Shown here in pieces: positions 23,342-34,333 of a stretch of DNA of 46,882 nt. The DNA comes from Bacteroidales bacterium UBA2712. Its GTDB lineage: Bacteria; Bacteroidota; Bacteroidia; Bacteroidales; Paludibacteraceae. A model generated the notes under the pieces. That model was not told the origin of the DNA and did no database searches. It saw nothing but the letters and a program-made list of their open reading frames with translations. Location of the stretch: the NCBI GenBank assembly GCA_002354055.1, contig DEKW01000012.1:295163-342044 (forward strand). The letters run 5' to 3'. How positions within the stretch are numbered: the first letter of the stretch is position 1; every line of letters begins with the position of its first letter. The translations under genes and the position numbers were made by a program.

Positions 23342-26300
23342 ATGAGAAACAAACTGTTTTTACTTATCCTTCTTTTGTGCTCCTTGTTCATTGGTGTGAA
23401 CAGAGCCGAGGCAAATGATTTTTTGGAGTTAGAAAAGCACTACTCGGCGTATACAGCCGGAGCGAACAAAGTGCATTTCAAGTTACCTATTTACTCGCGT
23501 GGTGCATACGACTACTATGTATCCACCAACGACCAGGGCGAGTCGTATGTGTACTACAAGCTGAACGGCTCGGAGTACAAGATTTTCTCCTATAGTAGCG
23601 AACGCGCCAGCGACGGCCCGAGTGCGGACGACGACAAAGCGTACGGTCGCGCGTGGGTGAAAGCCTACAGCGGCAGAGGTATCGTGGAGATCACGAACAT
23701 CCACGACGGCCAACGCAAGGTGGTGCCGAATGACAATCAGGAGCACGCGTACGACGTGAAGAAAGTGGCGGAGCCGGACAACGACAAGGACAATGTGACT
23801 TGGGTGGAGATAGACTGGTATCCGCAGGAGGCGCTGGACGGAGAGACCTTCAACATCGGTACGGAGGTGAAGATCAGTAAGCGTATGACGGGTAATATCA
23901 ACTACACGAAGAGCTGGATCCTGGCTACTGATATCAAAGGAAATAGCAATATGATTCAGGCGCAGTTGTACGACCCGTATTTCTATACGGTCAACAATGC
24001 CGGCGTGACGGGATACGGTAACGCGGCGGTGCCGTATATGGTGTTCTATGACCCGAAGAGTTATCATACCTCGTTGGATGCAACGGAGTTTCAAGCCGCG
24101 GACCGATCGGGTAATATCTTTGTGCCAACGACCGATACGGTGCAGGAGAATTTCTATGCCACCTTCCAGATATACCGAATGAAGACACCTCAGGAGGTGA
24201 TGAGTACGCAGATGACCACCAAGGTGGATATCCCGCCTTACCACCGTATCTATAATTTCGAAGCGGAGGAGGAGAAGGATGCTACCGGTACCTACACGGG
24301 TAACAATGTGCTGCATTGGACGATTAAGAACCCTCGGCTGGTGGACCTGGTTGATGGGGATTATTTCGAGATCCAGCGCGCGTTGAAGGAGGATTTCTCG
24401 GACGCCCAACAGTTAGGTATCCAGCGGATGATGCGCGATTCTATCGGTTATTATACCTTCCAGGACAACAGCCGTGAGATATGGACCGGCAATGCGGCGG
24501 TTCGGACCGATACGGTGGATGCACAATGGAAAACAACCCTAAAACATTACTATATCTATGATGATAACGGCACGTTGCTCCTTGATGTGTCGGCTACGCT
24601 CACGTGCAACAAAGGCCATATGGCAGCTGTGCCTGTTTATTACCGTATCCGCCGTGCGACCTCTTCTGTATGGGGATGGGTGGACGGTTTCTCGCGACAG
24701 GTGACGCTCTACAAGCATAACTTCCTGGCGCCTCTGGCGAATCAGCAAGAGAACTATATCAAGGATGCGGAGTGGGAGAAGAACCATAAGGTGCATTTTC
24801 AATTCAAGATTGACAACTCCGAGATTCAAGTGCTCCCGCTGAGTAAGGAAGACTGCTCGCTGAATTATACTATCAACAGCGCTTATACGGAAGGAACCAC
24901 CTCCTTTACTATCGCCTATGAGAAATATGCCTATTATACGGTCAATCCCAAAGACTATTTGACGTTCCGCGTGCTGAATGCGGAGAAGAGTGTCATCCGA
25001 GACTGGCAACGTATGGACGCCGGTACGTATGACATCCCGATGGGAGGTATGGTACAGGTGAATGTGGATAAAGGTGTACGCAGTTCGCATAAGTCATATG
25101 AGTTCACGGTATGGGGAAATAGTACCATCAAGTGTGAGTCCACATACTTGATGGCGGAAGATTTTATCGACATCGGGTTTGATGGTCCTTCCTCGCCTGA
25201 CTTTAGTGTATACGAGCCGGTTATCAAAGACAGTTTGTTCAAAAAGTTGCAAACCGAATATGCGAAAGGCTACGGTCGTTGTATGTGGGATCGAACCGCA
25301 CGTCTCATCCTACGGCGAACGATCCAAGAGACCGGAGAGTTTTCGGAGTTTATCATTCCGCAAGATAGTATCAAGCGTCAGGATGACGGTTCATGGATAG
25401 CAACCTATTCTGATGTGGCGGACAAAGCCTGCACGCATTATTCGTATTCCGTGCGTATTGACCAGTCCAAGTCCGACCTGCATGTACAAGACTCCACACA
25501 GTTGCAACCAAAGGTCATAAGTGGTCCGAGTCTCTATTTCGATGAAGCGGCTACCATCACCTCCTTTACGGCGAGTGAGGGAGATGCTGTGGGACATCAT
25601 AAACGCGGAGTCAAGCTGGAGTGGATGGCGTCCTCTACGGCGGTAGATCAATATGTGCTGCGCCGTGTAGCGAAGAATAGTGATGCAGCGCCGGACACGA
25701 TTTACATCGGTTTGGACAATAATTTCTTTGACGAGACAGCTGTGCCGAACCAACGATATACTTATTCGATCACGGCGGTATATGACTGCAACGGCAAGTC
25801 TTCACGCAACAGTGCCGAGGCGGTAGGTTGGCGTAGTCCGTACGGTGAGATTAGCGGTAGTGTCCTGATGCCGGATAACAGTGGTATGGCAGGCGTTACC
25901 GTAACAATTACGGGTGATGGGTTACCGGTTACTGGTTTACAGTGCGTCACCGATCCTACCGGCACCTTTAAATTCGACAGCTTGACATACAATATAGCCA
26001 CAGGCTCTAATTATTCGATTATCCCGACGCATTCGTATGCGGTGTTCAGTTTCAATAATACCACAGCTCCGACGGCTTCTATCGGCCTATCGACGGATAA
26101 TGCGGTGGTGGAAGGCCTCAATTTTGCGAACACTTCTACTGTGCGTCTGACGGGACGGGCATTGTATAAGTACTCGACCATTCCGGTAGCCGGAGCTATG
26201 TTCACGCTCAACGGCGACACCGTTCGTCGCAACGGAGCACCGGTGAAGACCGGCACGGATGGTAATTTCGAATTGACGCTGTCCAAACGTCAACCGTATG

Positions 26301-29300
26301 TCTTGCGTATCGTCAAACACGGTCATACCTTCGAGGGCGACGGTATCTTGCGTTTAGAGCAGGGTAAGGACACCTTCACGCTGGATGCTCCGGAAGACGG
26401 TGTGCGGTTCTACGATATGACCACAGTGCGCCTTGTCGGTCGCGTAGCCGGTGGTATCGACCAGCGCGACCTGCCCGAAGCCTTCGGTTTGGGAACGAAC
26501 AACTTAGGTGATGACCTGCAACTGGTGCTCCAGCTGGAGGGTGATAACATCGCGCAGATAGTGCATGACCCCAATGACCAGACGCGCGACACCGTACAAC
26601 AACGCGTTCAGTATGCATCCGTCAAGGGGGACAAATCTGCGGTTGTCACCAATACGCTCTTTGAGAAGAAGCGTATCACGATTCAGCCGGATCCGAAGAC
26701 GGGAGAGTATGCCGTGGATTTATTCCCTGTCAAGTACAAAGTGGTACAGGCTACCGCCAAAGGTTACGCTACGCTTTTTGCCGCAGGGCAGGGCAGTGAG
26801 GTCATCGACCTGACGAATGCGCCGCTGGATGTGACGAAGACCTATTATAATCAGGATAGCGCGATATACAATGCCGTGTATGACCGCATCTACCGTTCGC
26901 CTGTCAAAGTGCATCTCAAGCAACTCCTATATGGTATGGAGCAAGACGGATACGGCGAACCCTCTATCTCGGTCAGCGGATTCGACCTGTCCCGGAAAGA
27001 GAAAGTACAACTGTACACCAAAAACAGTGACGGCACCGTCACTTATACCTTGGGTCACCCTCTCTTCCAGTACAACCGCCGCTATCAGTTTGAAGCGGAG
27101 GCATTCGAAGATTATTATTACAACAATGACGAGACAGCCAAACTGGACCGTGTTCCGCAACGAGGAGGCAAGGTAATCGTCCATAACGGTATGCATAGCG
27201 CTACGGAGCAACTGCCGTACGAGCTCGACCGCTTGGGTAAAAACAGCAATGTATGGCTGTTGGTAGATCATATCCAGACCCAGACCTACGGTGAAGATGC
27301 ACTCAGTACGGTCAGCATCGCCCTGGAGCAAGAAGGCAACACGGTAGAGACAGACGCCTTCCAAGCCTTTGTGATAGGAGATGTCATTCAGGCGAACGAA
27401 CTGACCACTTCCGATGCGGATATTACGCTGCTCGACATCATCCGTGACCCGGGAGGAAACGGTAGCTCCGCATGGGTGGAGAACGGTACCACGTATAACT
27501 ACGGCTATACCGAGAGTTATGACTGGAAAGGCGGTATCAAACTTACTCCGAAATACGGACTGAACATATCGAATGATATCGGTATTGTCACAGCGCCGTC
27601 CGGTGCCGGTTCGTATATCGGTAGCAATTATACGTCCAGCAAGCAGTTGTCCTTCACTATTCCTATCACGCACGAATGGGCATGGGGCTATAAATATTCT
27701 TATACCTTCACCACCACCGATAAAATCTCCACATCGTCCAGCCATGCCAAAGCCGGCGTAGGTTCGAATGCGGATGTGTTCGTCGGCGTGATGAACAGTC
27801 AATTGACCGGTAAAGCGAAGTCTATCGCCGTCATCAATGATACCATCTTCCAGGCGCGTCAGCCGGCTATTCAGGCAGGCACGATGCATGTGCTCGCCAG
27901 CGGTACCAGCGCAGACAACAAGCCGTATTACCTCGTGACGGGTGAAAAGGTCGTCATGGGTTCCGGTATCACGAATAGTTTCGCCTATTCGCAGTATTAT
28001 ATTATGGAGAGCGTGCTCCCGCAGCTGGCGATGCAGCGTCAGAACCTGCTAACAATCTTCCCGGACTCGGCTTCCGCGCAAGCGGCTGCGAATGCATCGG
28101 ATGACGTCGTATATTGGTATATCGATTCGTTGACGAGCGTCAGTCTGCATGACACGCTGGCGAAAGACTCGTATCGGATGATATTGCCGACTAATAGCAC
28201 GAAGGCCTATCCGAACCGCGTGGCTGCAATCGATAATATCATCCAGAAATGGTGTACTATCCTTATCTATAACGAGGCGGAGAAAGTAGCGGCGCGTCAG
28301 TCCGGTCAACATGTAGGTACCTATTCCGTCAATGCCGGAACAACCCTCTCGCACTCCGACAGTTATTCGGCTACTGCCAACTACAACGAACTGCCGCAAG
28401 GAATGGGATTAATCGGTAAGGACGCCGCTTCGGCTGCTACCTCCAATGCCCAAAATCTTCTCAAGGATGCAATCAAAAACTTCAGCGCCTTCTGGGGTAG
28501 TGATAGTCAGAAACGCTTCGGAACCACCATCACGGATGCTATCTCGGCCATGTTCAAGGACGAGAAGAACCCGAACGGAAGCGGCCATAAGACACAGTCG
28601 CAGTTAGGTACGGTGACGAACGCGTCCAAATGGACGATGAGTTTCGATCCCGTGCTGGATTTCAATTCCGATGCGCGTACGTCGAATGAAAAGACCGTCA
28701 AGAAATCCTGCGGTTTCACCATCGTGCCGGATGCGCAGGGCGATATCACCGTTTCGGTCTATCGGGCAGAGGTGGATAGCCTGTGGAAGGCCACGACCGG
28801 TACTATCGTCAGCAAAGTGGGCGAGTCCAACAACGACGATATACTTTACGGTTCGTACGTCTTCTTCACGCAAGCGGGCGCTACCTATTGCGTACACGAA
28901 AAAGAGGAGAAGACGCAGTTCTACAACAAAGGTACGGTCATCAACAACGGGACGATGGCTTTGGCTCTGCCTGAACTGAGCATCGACCGCCATGAGGTAA
29001 GCAGTGTGCCGGCGGATCAGCGCGCCGTCTTCCATATCGAACTCAAGAACGAAGGACAAGTGCAATACGGTCTGGCGAACACCGGAACGACCTTCTCGCT
29101 CTCCCTCACGGGTGACAGCAACCCTCACGGCGCGAAGGTCTATATCAACGGTGCACCGCTCGTGCAAGGACTCGACTATTTCCTCACGCCGGGACAATCC
29201 ATCACGCAAGTGCTGGAGGTGGAACGAGGCGAAGTGGATGACTACGACAACCTGACCCTCTATTTCAGACTTGCCGACTGCCCGAAGACCTATGCGATGC

Positions 29301-32300
29301 TGCAGTTCTCGGCGCACTTCATGCCGGAATCCAGTCCGGTCAGCATCGAGATGCCGCGTCAGAACTGGGTGATGAATACCCTCTCGCCGCACGATTCTAT
29401 CGGATACTACCTGCCGGTGGACATCGGCGGATTCAATATCCATCATAAGAACTTCGACCATATCGAGTTCCAATATAAACTCTCCACGGAGAGCGAGGAG
29501 AAATGGGTGAACCAATGTTCGTTCTACGCCAGCGACAGCCTCTATGCACTCGCTACAGGCAATAAATCGATGATTGAGAACGGACGTATTCCGCAGTTCC
29601 GTTTCTACGGTGAGCGGGACCCGATGGAGCAGCAATATGACCTGCGCGCTGTCTGCTTCTGCCGCTACGGTTCGGGATTTGTAACGAAGGCTTCGCCTGT
29701 TATCCGTGGAACGAAAGACACCCGTCCTCCGCGTGTGTTCGGCGATCCCGAACCGGCGAATGCCATCCTCGGTATAGGCGACCATCTGTTGCTGCGGTTC
29801 AATGAACCGATAGCCGGTAATTACCTCGATGAGGATAATAACTTCCAACTCCTCGGCATCACCAACCATACCGGTATCTCCGCCTCGACGGCAATCCTGT
29901 TCAGAGGAACGGCTGATTCGTATGCCGCCTCCTCCGTGGAGCGTAGTCTGACCGACAAATCCTTCACGGTGGAGATGATGGTGAAGCCGACGTCTCCGTA
30001 CAATGATGAAGTATTCTTCACCCACGGTGACAAAGGCAAAGGATTGATCTTCGGAAAGACCGCTGATAACCGCCTCTATGCGCAGATAGGTGACCTCACG
30101 ACGTACTACTCTAAAAAGTTGGCAGACCCGATGTTGGCCTTCACGCGTGTGGCTGTCACCTATTCCAAAGAGAATGGTTTCAGCTTCTATGTAGGTACGG
30201 TAGATATGACCGAACCGTCAGCACTGCCTTCGAAAAACATCGAATACTCCCTCTCTGCACCGCTCATCTTCGGTCAGGGCTATGCGGGTCAGATGCTGGA
30301 GGCACGCGTATGGACCAAGGCATTGACGCTCGAAGAGATAGCCGCCACTTTTGACCATTACCTGACGGGATACGAACAAGAGTTATTGGCTTACTATCGC
30401 ATGAGCGAAGGTAAGGGTGAATTGGTGAAAGACCATGCACACGGTGCTACGCTCTCGTTGCACGGTTGCACATGGAATAAACTGCAAGGCTTCTCGGTTC
30501 AACTGGCTAAAGAGCAGCGTGTCGAGTTGATAGGCAACCTCTTCGGACGCTCCAAAGTGTATGATGCTACCCTTATGTTCTGGTTCCGTACCACGGACAA
30601 TGCTGCCGAGCGTGCGAACCTCTTCAGTGCCGGACGTACGGACGATAAACACGGCGCGCTCATCGCGCTGGAGAACGGTAATATTGTATTGTGCTCCGAC
30701 TCGCTCACCTGGATCGGTTCTGTCAACTATGCCGACGGCGAATGGCATCATGTCGTGCTGTCTATCAACCGCACGTATAACAACGCCGCCCTGTTTGTGG
30801 ACGGCAGTCTGATTCAGACTTTCCCCGCAACCGTTGCAGCCGGTGCGCAAGGCGATATGTACTTGGGAGGTAACTTCGCCGGTAACATCGATGAGTTCGC
30901 TGTGTTCGAGCAAGCACTGCCGAAATCGCTTGTGGAGGCGTATGACAACATCGCTCTCGTGGGAGACGAGATGGGTCTGATCGCTTACCTGCCGTTCGAA
31001 GAGCAGTTCCTCAACCCCAACGGCAAACTCGAACAACGCTTCTCTATCAACGACCGTCGTCAGTTCAAAGATCCGGCTACCGGCAAGGTGATAGACAAAA
31101 TACTGCCACTCGTAGATGGCGACATCACGGCACTGGCAGATAAGACGCAGAACGCACCTGTCACCAGTCACGGGGCATTGACCAAACTGAACTTCGACTG
31201 GTCGTTCAACGGCGATGAACTGATGATTAACCTCAATATGCTTGACCGCGAGATTAACAAGCAGTCTATCTATGTCACTGTGCGCGATGTGGAAGACCTC
31301 AACGGCAACCCGATGCGTTCGCCTATCACTTGGACCGCTTTTGTGGATCATAACAGTCTCAAATGGGCAGACAAACAACTGACTATATGGGGTCGATACG
31401 GCATGGAAGATTCGAATAACTACACCGTCACACAGATCATCAACATGAGCGGTAAGCGCCATACGTATAAGATTGAGTCGTTGCCCGACTGGCTTACTGT
31501 GGATCAAACTTACGGTACGATAGAGCCATTAGGCGAGTTGTCTATCAAACTGGTATATAAGCAGCCTATGCCGGTAGGTAAGTATGGCGACCTTATCTAC
31601 GTCGTGGACGAAGATGGTTTGGCGGAACCGCTGCAAATCGAATACATGGTAGAAGCCTTCCCGCCATACATCGATGTGGACGAATCCAAATACCCGCTGA
31701 ACATGTCCATTTGCGGTCAGGTGAAGATAAACAATATCTACGACTCCGACGAGAACGATATCATCTATGCGATTTATCGCAACGAGTGTATCGGCAAAGC
31801 CAACGTGGACTACGATAACACCGCTAATACCTCCAATGTCTATCTCACGATCTTCGGTAACGAAGCGATGACGGGTAAGACGGTGAATTTCATCCTATGG
31901 CAGGCATCCACCGGGCGTACATATAACCTGATTGTCGATCGGGATGTACAGTTCCGTGCAGGTGATGTCCATGGTTGCGGAAACGAAGCACAGGTACTCT
32001 TCACCACCGGTGGTAGTGAGACACAGAATATCGACATCTATTCCGGTTGGAACTGGATATCGTTCAATCTGAACCTCAATGAAACCACAGGTATAATTCG
32101 TAATATGCTGACGGCGAACGAACCGTGGAAAGAAGGCGACCTCATCAAGAACCCCTCCACCCAGCAGTTCGTCACTTATTCGGAGGCCATGGATGCCTTC
32201 CTCGGTACTATCAAGACCTTGAACTACCGCGATATGTATATGATGTATGCCGCCGGAGGCAATACGATGCATATCAGTGGTGATCCGCTGCCGGAAGACA

Positions 32301-32977
32301 AGATGGAGATCACGGTTAAGGGTGGTGGCGAATGGAGTCCGATGCCGTGCTTGTTACAACAAGCAACGACCATCACCGAAGCCTTCGCCGGCTATTATGA
32401 CAATGCCACTCCGGGTGATATGGTGAAGGCACATAATCGCTTCGCCGTCTTCTCGCCCGACCGCAAATGGGTAGGTGACCTCACTGCTTTCCGTCCGGGC
32501 GAAGGATACTTCTTCAAGCGCCTTGCTGAATCAGATGTAACGATCAAGTTCTACAGCAAGGCCGCTAACGCGCCGCAACGCGCTCCGAAGTTCAACGGCA
32601 AAGCCGCTACGAACATGACGATGATCTGTAAAGTTGAAGGAGTGAATGAATTAATGAATGAGGGAGTTAAGGCGTTCAGCGGTGATGAACTCGTAGGTAT
32701 CGCAACGCCGATTGAACTGAACAACGAAACGCTCTACTTCTTAACGGTTTCGTCTGACTTTGCTGACGAACTTCGCTTCGAAACAGAAGATGGGACCCCG
32801 CTTCGTGCCGAGCAGCCTATACGATACACCTCTGATGCCCATCACGGTTCGTTAAAGGCTCCTATTATCCTGAAACCCGGCGAGACCAGCCGTCCGTATA
32901 AGATCATCGAAGATCAACATGTAGTAATCATTAAAAATGGCGAAAAGTATGATATCGATGGAAAAAAACTTCAATAA
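23342..32977 (+). CDS. Giant secreted multidomain surface protein 1 (3211 residues)
   Basis: A classical signal peptide (about 1-24, ending NRAEA) marks export. Order of parts: a long beta-rich N-terminal region; an Fn3-like segment near 760; two carboxypeptidase-regulatory/CnaB-like domains (about 836-930 and 931-1000); a Ser/Thr-rich region (about 1400-1500); two LamG/concanavalin-like domains (about 2198-2340 and 2407-2540, the second with WHHVVLSIN and LFVDGSLIQ); a BACON-like segment (about 2710-2780, LPDWLTVDQTYGTI); a small repeated domain twice (about 2800 and 3110, AFSGDELVGIA); and WNWISFN at about 2900. The end (3185-3211) carries the tag IIEDQHVVIIKNGEKYD shared with two other proteins here. 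The protein is a paralogue of the product of 36365-46189. It probably lies on or outside the outer membrane and may bind glycans (LamG). The ligand and export route are unknown; the C-terminal tag suggests a sorting signal. A short repetitive stretch (GVNELMNEGV) looks inserted. Confidence 0.9.
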   Translation: MRNKLFLLILLLCSLFIGVNRAEANDFLELEKHYSAYTAGANKVHFKLPIYSRGAYDYYVSTNDQGESYVYYKLNGSEYKIFSYSSERASDGPSADDDKAYGRAWVKAYSGRGIVEITNIHDGQRKVVPNDNQEHAYDVKKVAEPDNDKDNVTWVEIDWYPQEALDGETFNIGTEVKISKRMTGNINYTKSWILATDIKGNSNMIQAQLYDPYFYTVNNAGVTGYGNAAVPYMVFYDPKSYHTSLDATEFQAADRSGNIFVPTTDTVQENFYATFQIYRMKTPQEVMSTQMTTKVDIPPYHRIYNFEAEEEKDATGTYTGNNVLHWTIKNPRLVDLVDGDYFEIQRALKEDFSDAQQLGIQRMMRDSIGYYTFQDNSREIWTGNAAVRTDTVDAQWKTTLKHYYIYDDNGTLLLDVSATLTCNKGHMAAVPVYYRIRRATSSVWGWVDGFSRQVTLYKHNFLAPLANQQENYIKDAEWEKNHKVHFQFKIDNSEIQVLPLSKEDCSLNYTINSAYTEGTTSFTIAYEKYAYYTVNPKDYLTFRVLNAEKSVIRDWQRMDAGTYDIPMGGMVQVNVDKGVRSSHKSYEFTVWGNSTIKCESTYLMAEDFIDIGFDGPSSPDFSVYEPVIKDSLFKKLQTEYAKGYGRCMWDRTARLILRRTIQETGEFSEFIIPQDSIKRQDDGSWIATYSDVADKACTHYSYSVRIDQSKSDLHVQDSTQLQPKVISGPSLYFDEAATITSFTASEGDAVGHHKRGVKLEWMASSTAVDQYVLRRVAKNSDAAPDTIYIGLDNNFFDETAVPNQRYTYSITAVYDCNGKSSRNSAEAVGWRSPYGEISGSVLMPDNSGMAGVTVTITGDGLPVTGLQCVTDPTGTFKFDSLTYNIATGSNYSIIPTHSYAVFSFNNTTAPTASIGLSTDNAVVEGLNFANTSTVRLTGRALYKYSTIPVAGAMFTLNGDTVRRNGAPVKTGTDGNFELTLSKRQPYVLRIVKHGHTFEGDGILRLEQGKDTFTLDAPEDGVRFYDMTTVRLVGRVAGGIDQRDLPEAFGLGTNNLGDDLQLVLQLEGDNIAQIVHDPNDQTRDTVQQRVQYASVKGDKSAVVTNTLFEKKRITIQPDPKTGEYAVDLFPVKYKVVQATAKGYATLFAAGQGSEVIDLTNAPLDVTKTYYNQDSAIYNAVYDRIYRSPVKVHLKQLLYGMEQDGYGEPSISVSGFDLSRKEKVQLYTKNSDGTVTYTLGHPLFQYNRRYQFEAEAFEDYYYNNDETAKLDRVPQRGGKVIVHNGMHSATEQLPYELDRLGKNSNVWLLVDHIQTQTYGEDALSTVSIALEQEGNTVETDAFQAFVIGDVIQANELTTSDADITLLDIIRDPGGNGSSAWVENGTTYNYGYTESYDWKGGIKLTPKYGLNISNDIGIVTAPSGAGSYIGSNYTSSKQLSFTIPITHEWAWGYKYSYTFTTTDKISTSSSHAKAGVGSNADVFVGVMNSQLTGKAKSIAVINDTIFQARQPAIQAGTMHVLASGTSADNKPYYLVTGEKVVMGSGITNSFAYSQYYIMESVLPQLAMQRQNLLTIFPDSASAQAAANASDDVVYWYIDSLTSVSLHDTLAKDSYRMILPTNSTKAYPNRVAAIDNIIQKWCTILIYNEAEKVAARQSGQHVGTYSVNAGTTLSHSDSYSATANYNELPQGMGLIGKDAASAATSNAQNLLKDAIKNFSAFWGSDSQKRFGTTITDAISAMFKDEKNPNGSGHKTQSQLGTVTNASKWTMSFDPVLDFNSDARTSNEKTVKKSCGFTIVPDAQGDITVSVYRAEVDSLWKATTGTIVSKVGESNNDDILYGSYVFFTQAGATYCVHEKEEKTQFYNKGTVINNGTMALALPELSIDRHEVSSVPADQRAVFHIELKNEGQVQYGLANTGTTFSLSLTGDSNPHGAKVYINGAPLVQGLDYFLTPGQSITQVLEVERGEVDDYDNLTLYFRLADCPKTYAMLQFSAHFMPESSPVSIEMPRQNWVMNTLSPHDSIGYYLPVDIGGFNIHHKNFDHIEFQYKLSTESEEKWVNQCSFYASDSLYALATGNKSMIENGRIPQFRFYGERDPMEQQYDLRAVCFCRYGSGFVTKASPVIRGTKDTRPPRVFGDPEPANAILGIGDHLLLRFNEPIAGNYLDEDNNFQLLGITNHTGISASTAILFRGTADSYAASSVERSLTDKSFTVEMMVKPTSPYNDEVFFTHGDKGKGLIFGKTADNRLYAQIGDLTTYYSKKLADPMLAFTRVAVTYSKENGFSFYVGTVDMTEPSALPSKNIEYSLSAPLIFGQGYAGQMLEARVWTKALTLEEIAATFDHYLTGYEQELLAYYRMSEGKGELVKDHAHGATLSLHGCTWNKLQGFSVQLAKEQRVELIGNLFGRSKVYDATLMFWFRTTDNAAERANLFSAGRTDDKHGALIALENGNIVLCSDSLTWIGSVNYADGEWHHVVLSINRTYNNAALFVDGSLIQTFPATVAAGAQGDMYLGGNFAGNIDEFAVFEQALPKSLVEAYDNIALVGDEMGLIAYLPFEEQFLNPNGKLEQRFSINDRRQFKDPATGKVIDKILPLVDGDITALADKTQNAPVTSHGALTKLNFDWSFNGDELMINLNMLDREINKQSIYVTVRDVEDLNGNPMRSPITWTAFVDHNSLKWADKQLTIWGRYGMEDSNNYTVTQIINMSGKRHTYKIESLPDWLTVDQTYGTIEPLGELSIKLVYKQPMPVGKYGDLIYVVDEDGLAEPLQIEYMVEAFPPYIDVDESKYPLNMSICGQVKINNIYDSDENDIIYAIYRNECIGKANVDYDNTANTSNVYLTIFGNEAMTGKTVNFILWQASTGRTYNLIVDRDVQFRAGDVHGCGNEAQVLFTTGGSETQNIDIYSGWNWISFNLNLNETTGIIRNMLTANEPWKEGDLIKNPSTQQFVTYSEAMDAFLGTIKTLNYRDMYMMYAAGGNTMHISGDPLPEDKMEITVKGGGEWSPMPCLLQQATTITEAFAGYYDNATPGDMVKAHNRFAVFSPDRKWVGDLTAFRPGEGYFFKRLAESDVTIKFYSKAANAPQRAPKFNGKAATNMTMICKVEGVNELMNEGVKAFSGDELVGIATPIELNNETLYFLTVSSDFADELRFETEDGTPLRAEQPIRYTSDAHHGSLKAPIILKPGETSRPYKIIEDQHVVIIKNGEKYDIDGKKLQ

Positions 32978-34169
32978 ACTGCTGCTTACTGCCTTGCTCA
33001 TCGGGGCAGTAGGCAGTGCTATCGCAGGCACTCCTTGCGGTACGAACCTGGAGTACGAACTGGACGGCACTACGCTTGTCCTCACTTCACCCGACCCCAC
33101 GCAAGCGGCTACAATTGCTACGCAAGCGTTTTATAACTCCGAGATGAGTTTCCAAGAGGTCATTATCCCGGATAATGTGACGGAGATCAATACGAAGGCA
33201 TTTGAGAATTGTACCGGCCTCCTAACTGTAGTCATCCCGCCTTCGGTTACTTTAGTCGGAGAGCACGCATTCTATGGCTGTACTTCGCTTTTGAGCGTGC
33301 TCTGCCGTCCGCAGACAGCGCCTACATTGGGCACAGATGCGTTTACGGGTTGCAATGCAAGTTTGCAGATTTGCGTACCCGCGCTCAGTGCGTACAACTA
33401 TTCAGATTGGAACACCAGTTATGGAGAAAAACTAAATCTATGTTTTCTCGACGAACGTGACGATGAGGAGACTACCGCTGGTCAGATATCGGCCTTTCGA
33501 ACGCAATCTACACCCGCTGTCTTTCTCTTCCGTACGCTGCGTAAGGCAGGTTGTTTTAATACCCTCACGCTTCCGTTCAATGTGCCGAATATCGCCACTT
33601 CCCCGCTCGCAGGAGCAGAGGTGTATGAGTTCGTTGGCGCAACCGTTGTGGATAATGCCCTCCAACTCGACATCACGCTGCTCGCAGGTTCGTCTCTTAC
33701 TGCTGGCACACCGTATCTTATCCAATGGCCGAACACAGGCGAGGTGCTCAATGCAATGCTTTTTATGGGCATCTCATGGGACGTTGACCAAATGGCTGAT
33801 GATGCCGGTGCAGGACAAGTGACGTACCATGGTTTTTACGGTAGGACGCACATTGACGATGCTACCAACGGCACGCAGCACCTCAACCTCTTCCTTGGCG
33901 GAAACAACACCCTCTATTGGCCTACCGACGGAGATATCGCATCCGCTAAAATGCTTGGTTTCCGCGCATGCTTTCAGGTAAGTACAGTGGCTTCATTCGC
34001 TCCCGTTCATCGAAACATGCCCGCCTCCTTCCGCATCGTTTCTACCCCTACGGACATGGATCAAATTACTAATGACCAGTTACCAAAGACCAATAAGATT
34101 ATCGAAGATGGCCATTTAATCATTATTAGAAACGGAGAGAAATACTCCATAAACGGACAGAAACTATGA
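32958..34169 (+). CDS. Secreted BspA-like leucine-rich repeat protein
   Basis: From the ATG at 32958 the protein has 403 residues with a clear signal peptide (MEKNFNKLLLTALLIGAVGS, then AIAG); earlier ATGs at 32937 and 32949 only add residues before it. It overlaps the giant gene by 20 bases. LRR_5/BspA-type repeats follow (IPDNVTEINTKAFENCTGL, then IPPSVTLVGEHAFYGCTSL), a fold used by Bacteroidales for adhesion. The second half resembles no family I can name but has GTPYLIQWPNTGE. The C-terminus (IIEDGHLIIIRNGEKYSING) is the tag also seen in both giants. Just before it, QITNDQLPKTNK is encoded by repetitive DNA that looks inserted. Confidence 0.85.
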   Translation: MEKNFNKLLLTALLIGAVGSAIAGTPCGTNLEYELDGTTLVLTSPDPTQAATIATQAFYNSEMSFQEVIIPDNVTEINTKAFENCTGLLTVVIPPSVTLVGEHAFYGCTSLLSVLCRPQTAPTLGTDAFTGCNASLQICVPALSAYNYSDWNTSYGEKLNLCFLDERDDEETTAGQISAFRTQSTPAVFLFRTLRKAGCFNTLTLPFNVPNIATSPLAGAEVYEFVGATVVDNALQLDITLLAGSSLTAGTPYLIQWPNTGEVLNAMLFMGISWDVDQMADDAGAGQVTYHGFYGRTHIDDATNGTQHLNLFLGGNNTLYWPTDGDIASAKMLGFRACFQVSTVASFAPVHRNMPASFRIVSTPTDMDQITNDQLPKTNKIIEDGHLIIIRNGEKYSINGQKL

Positions 34170-34297
34170 TGCAGAAACACTATATCGCTCCGCGTACAGA
34201 AATAGTTTTTGTACTGCAAACAGCCTCCCTCCTCAGTTCCAGCGGAGAACGCACCACTCCTATTGGGGGAGGGGATACTCAAACGAATGCTTGGTAA
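34166..34297 (+). CDS. 43-residue peptide of the MKKxYxxPxxE...SG type
   Basis: The start codon overlaps the stop of the LRR gene (ATGA), giving translational coupling, and the frame is open to TAA at 34295. The peptide reads MMQKHYIAPRTEIVFVLQ, then TASLLSSSGE and GGGDTQTNAW. The same pattern forms the N-terminus of the product of 35240-36352 (KIYTQPRIE, LCASGG, GGGFTQT). Short proteins starting Lys-Tyr-x-x-Pro-x-x-Glu with a later Ser-Gly are frequent and uncharacterised in Bacteroidales. There is no signal peptide; the function is unknown. Confidence 0.72.
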   Translation: MMQKHYIAPRTEIVFVLQTASLLSSSGERTTPIGGGDTQTNAW

Positions 34298-34333
34298 ATT
34301 AACATCTGTTTAATCTGATAAATCTGTGAAAAA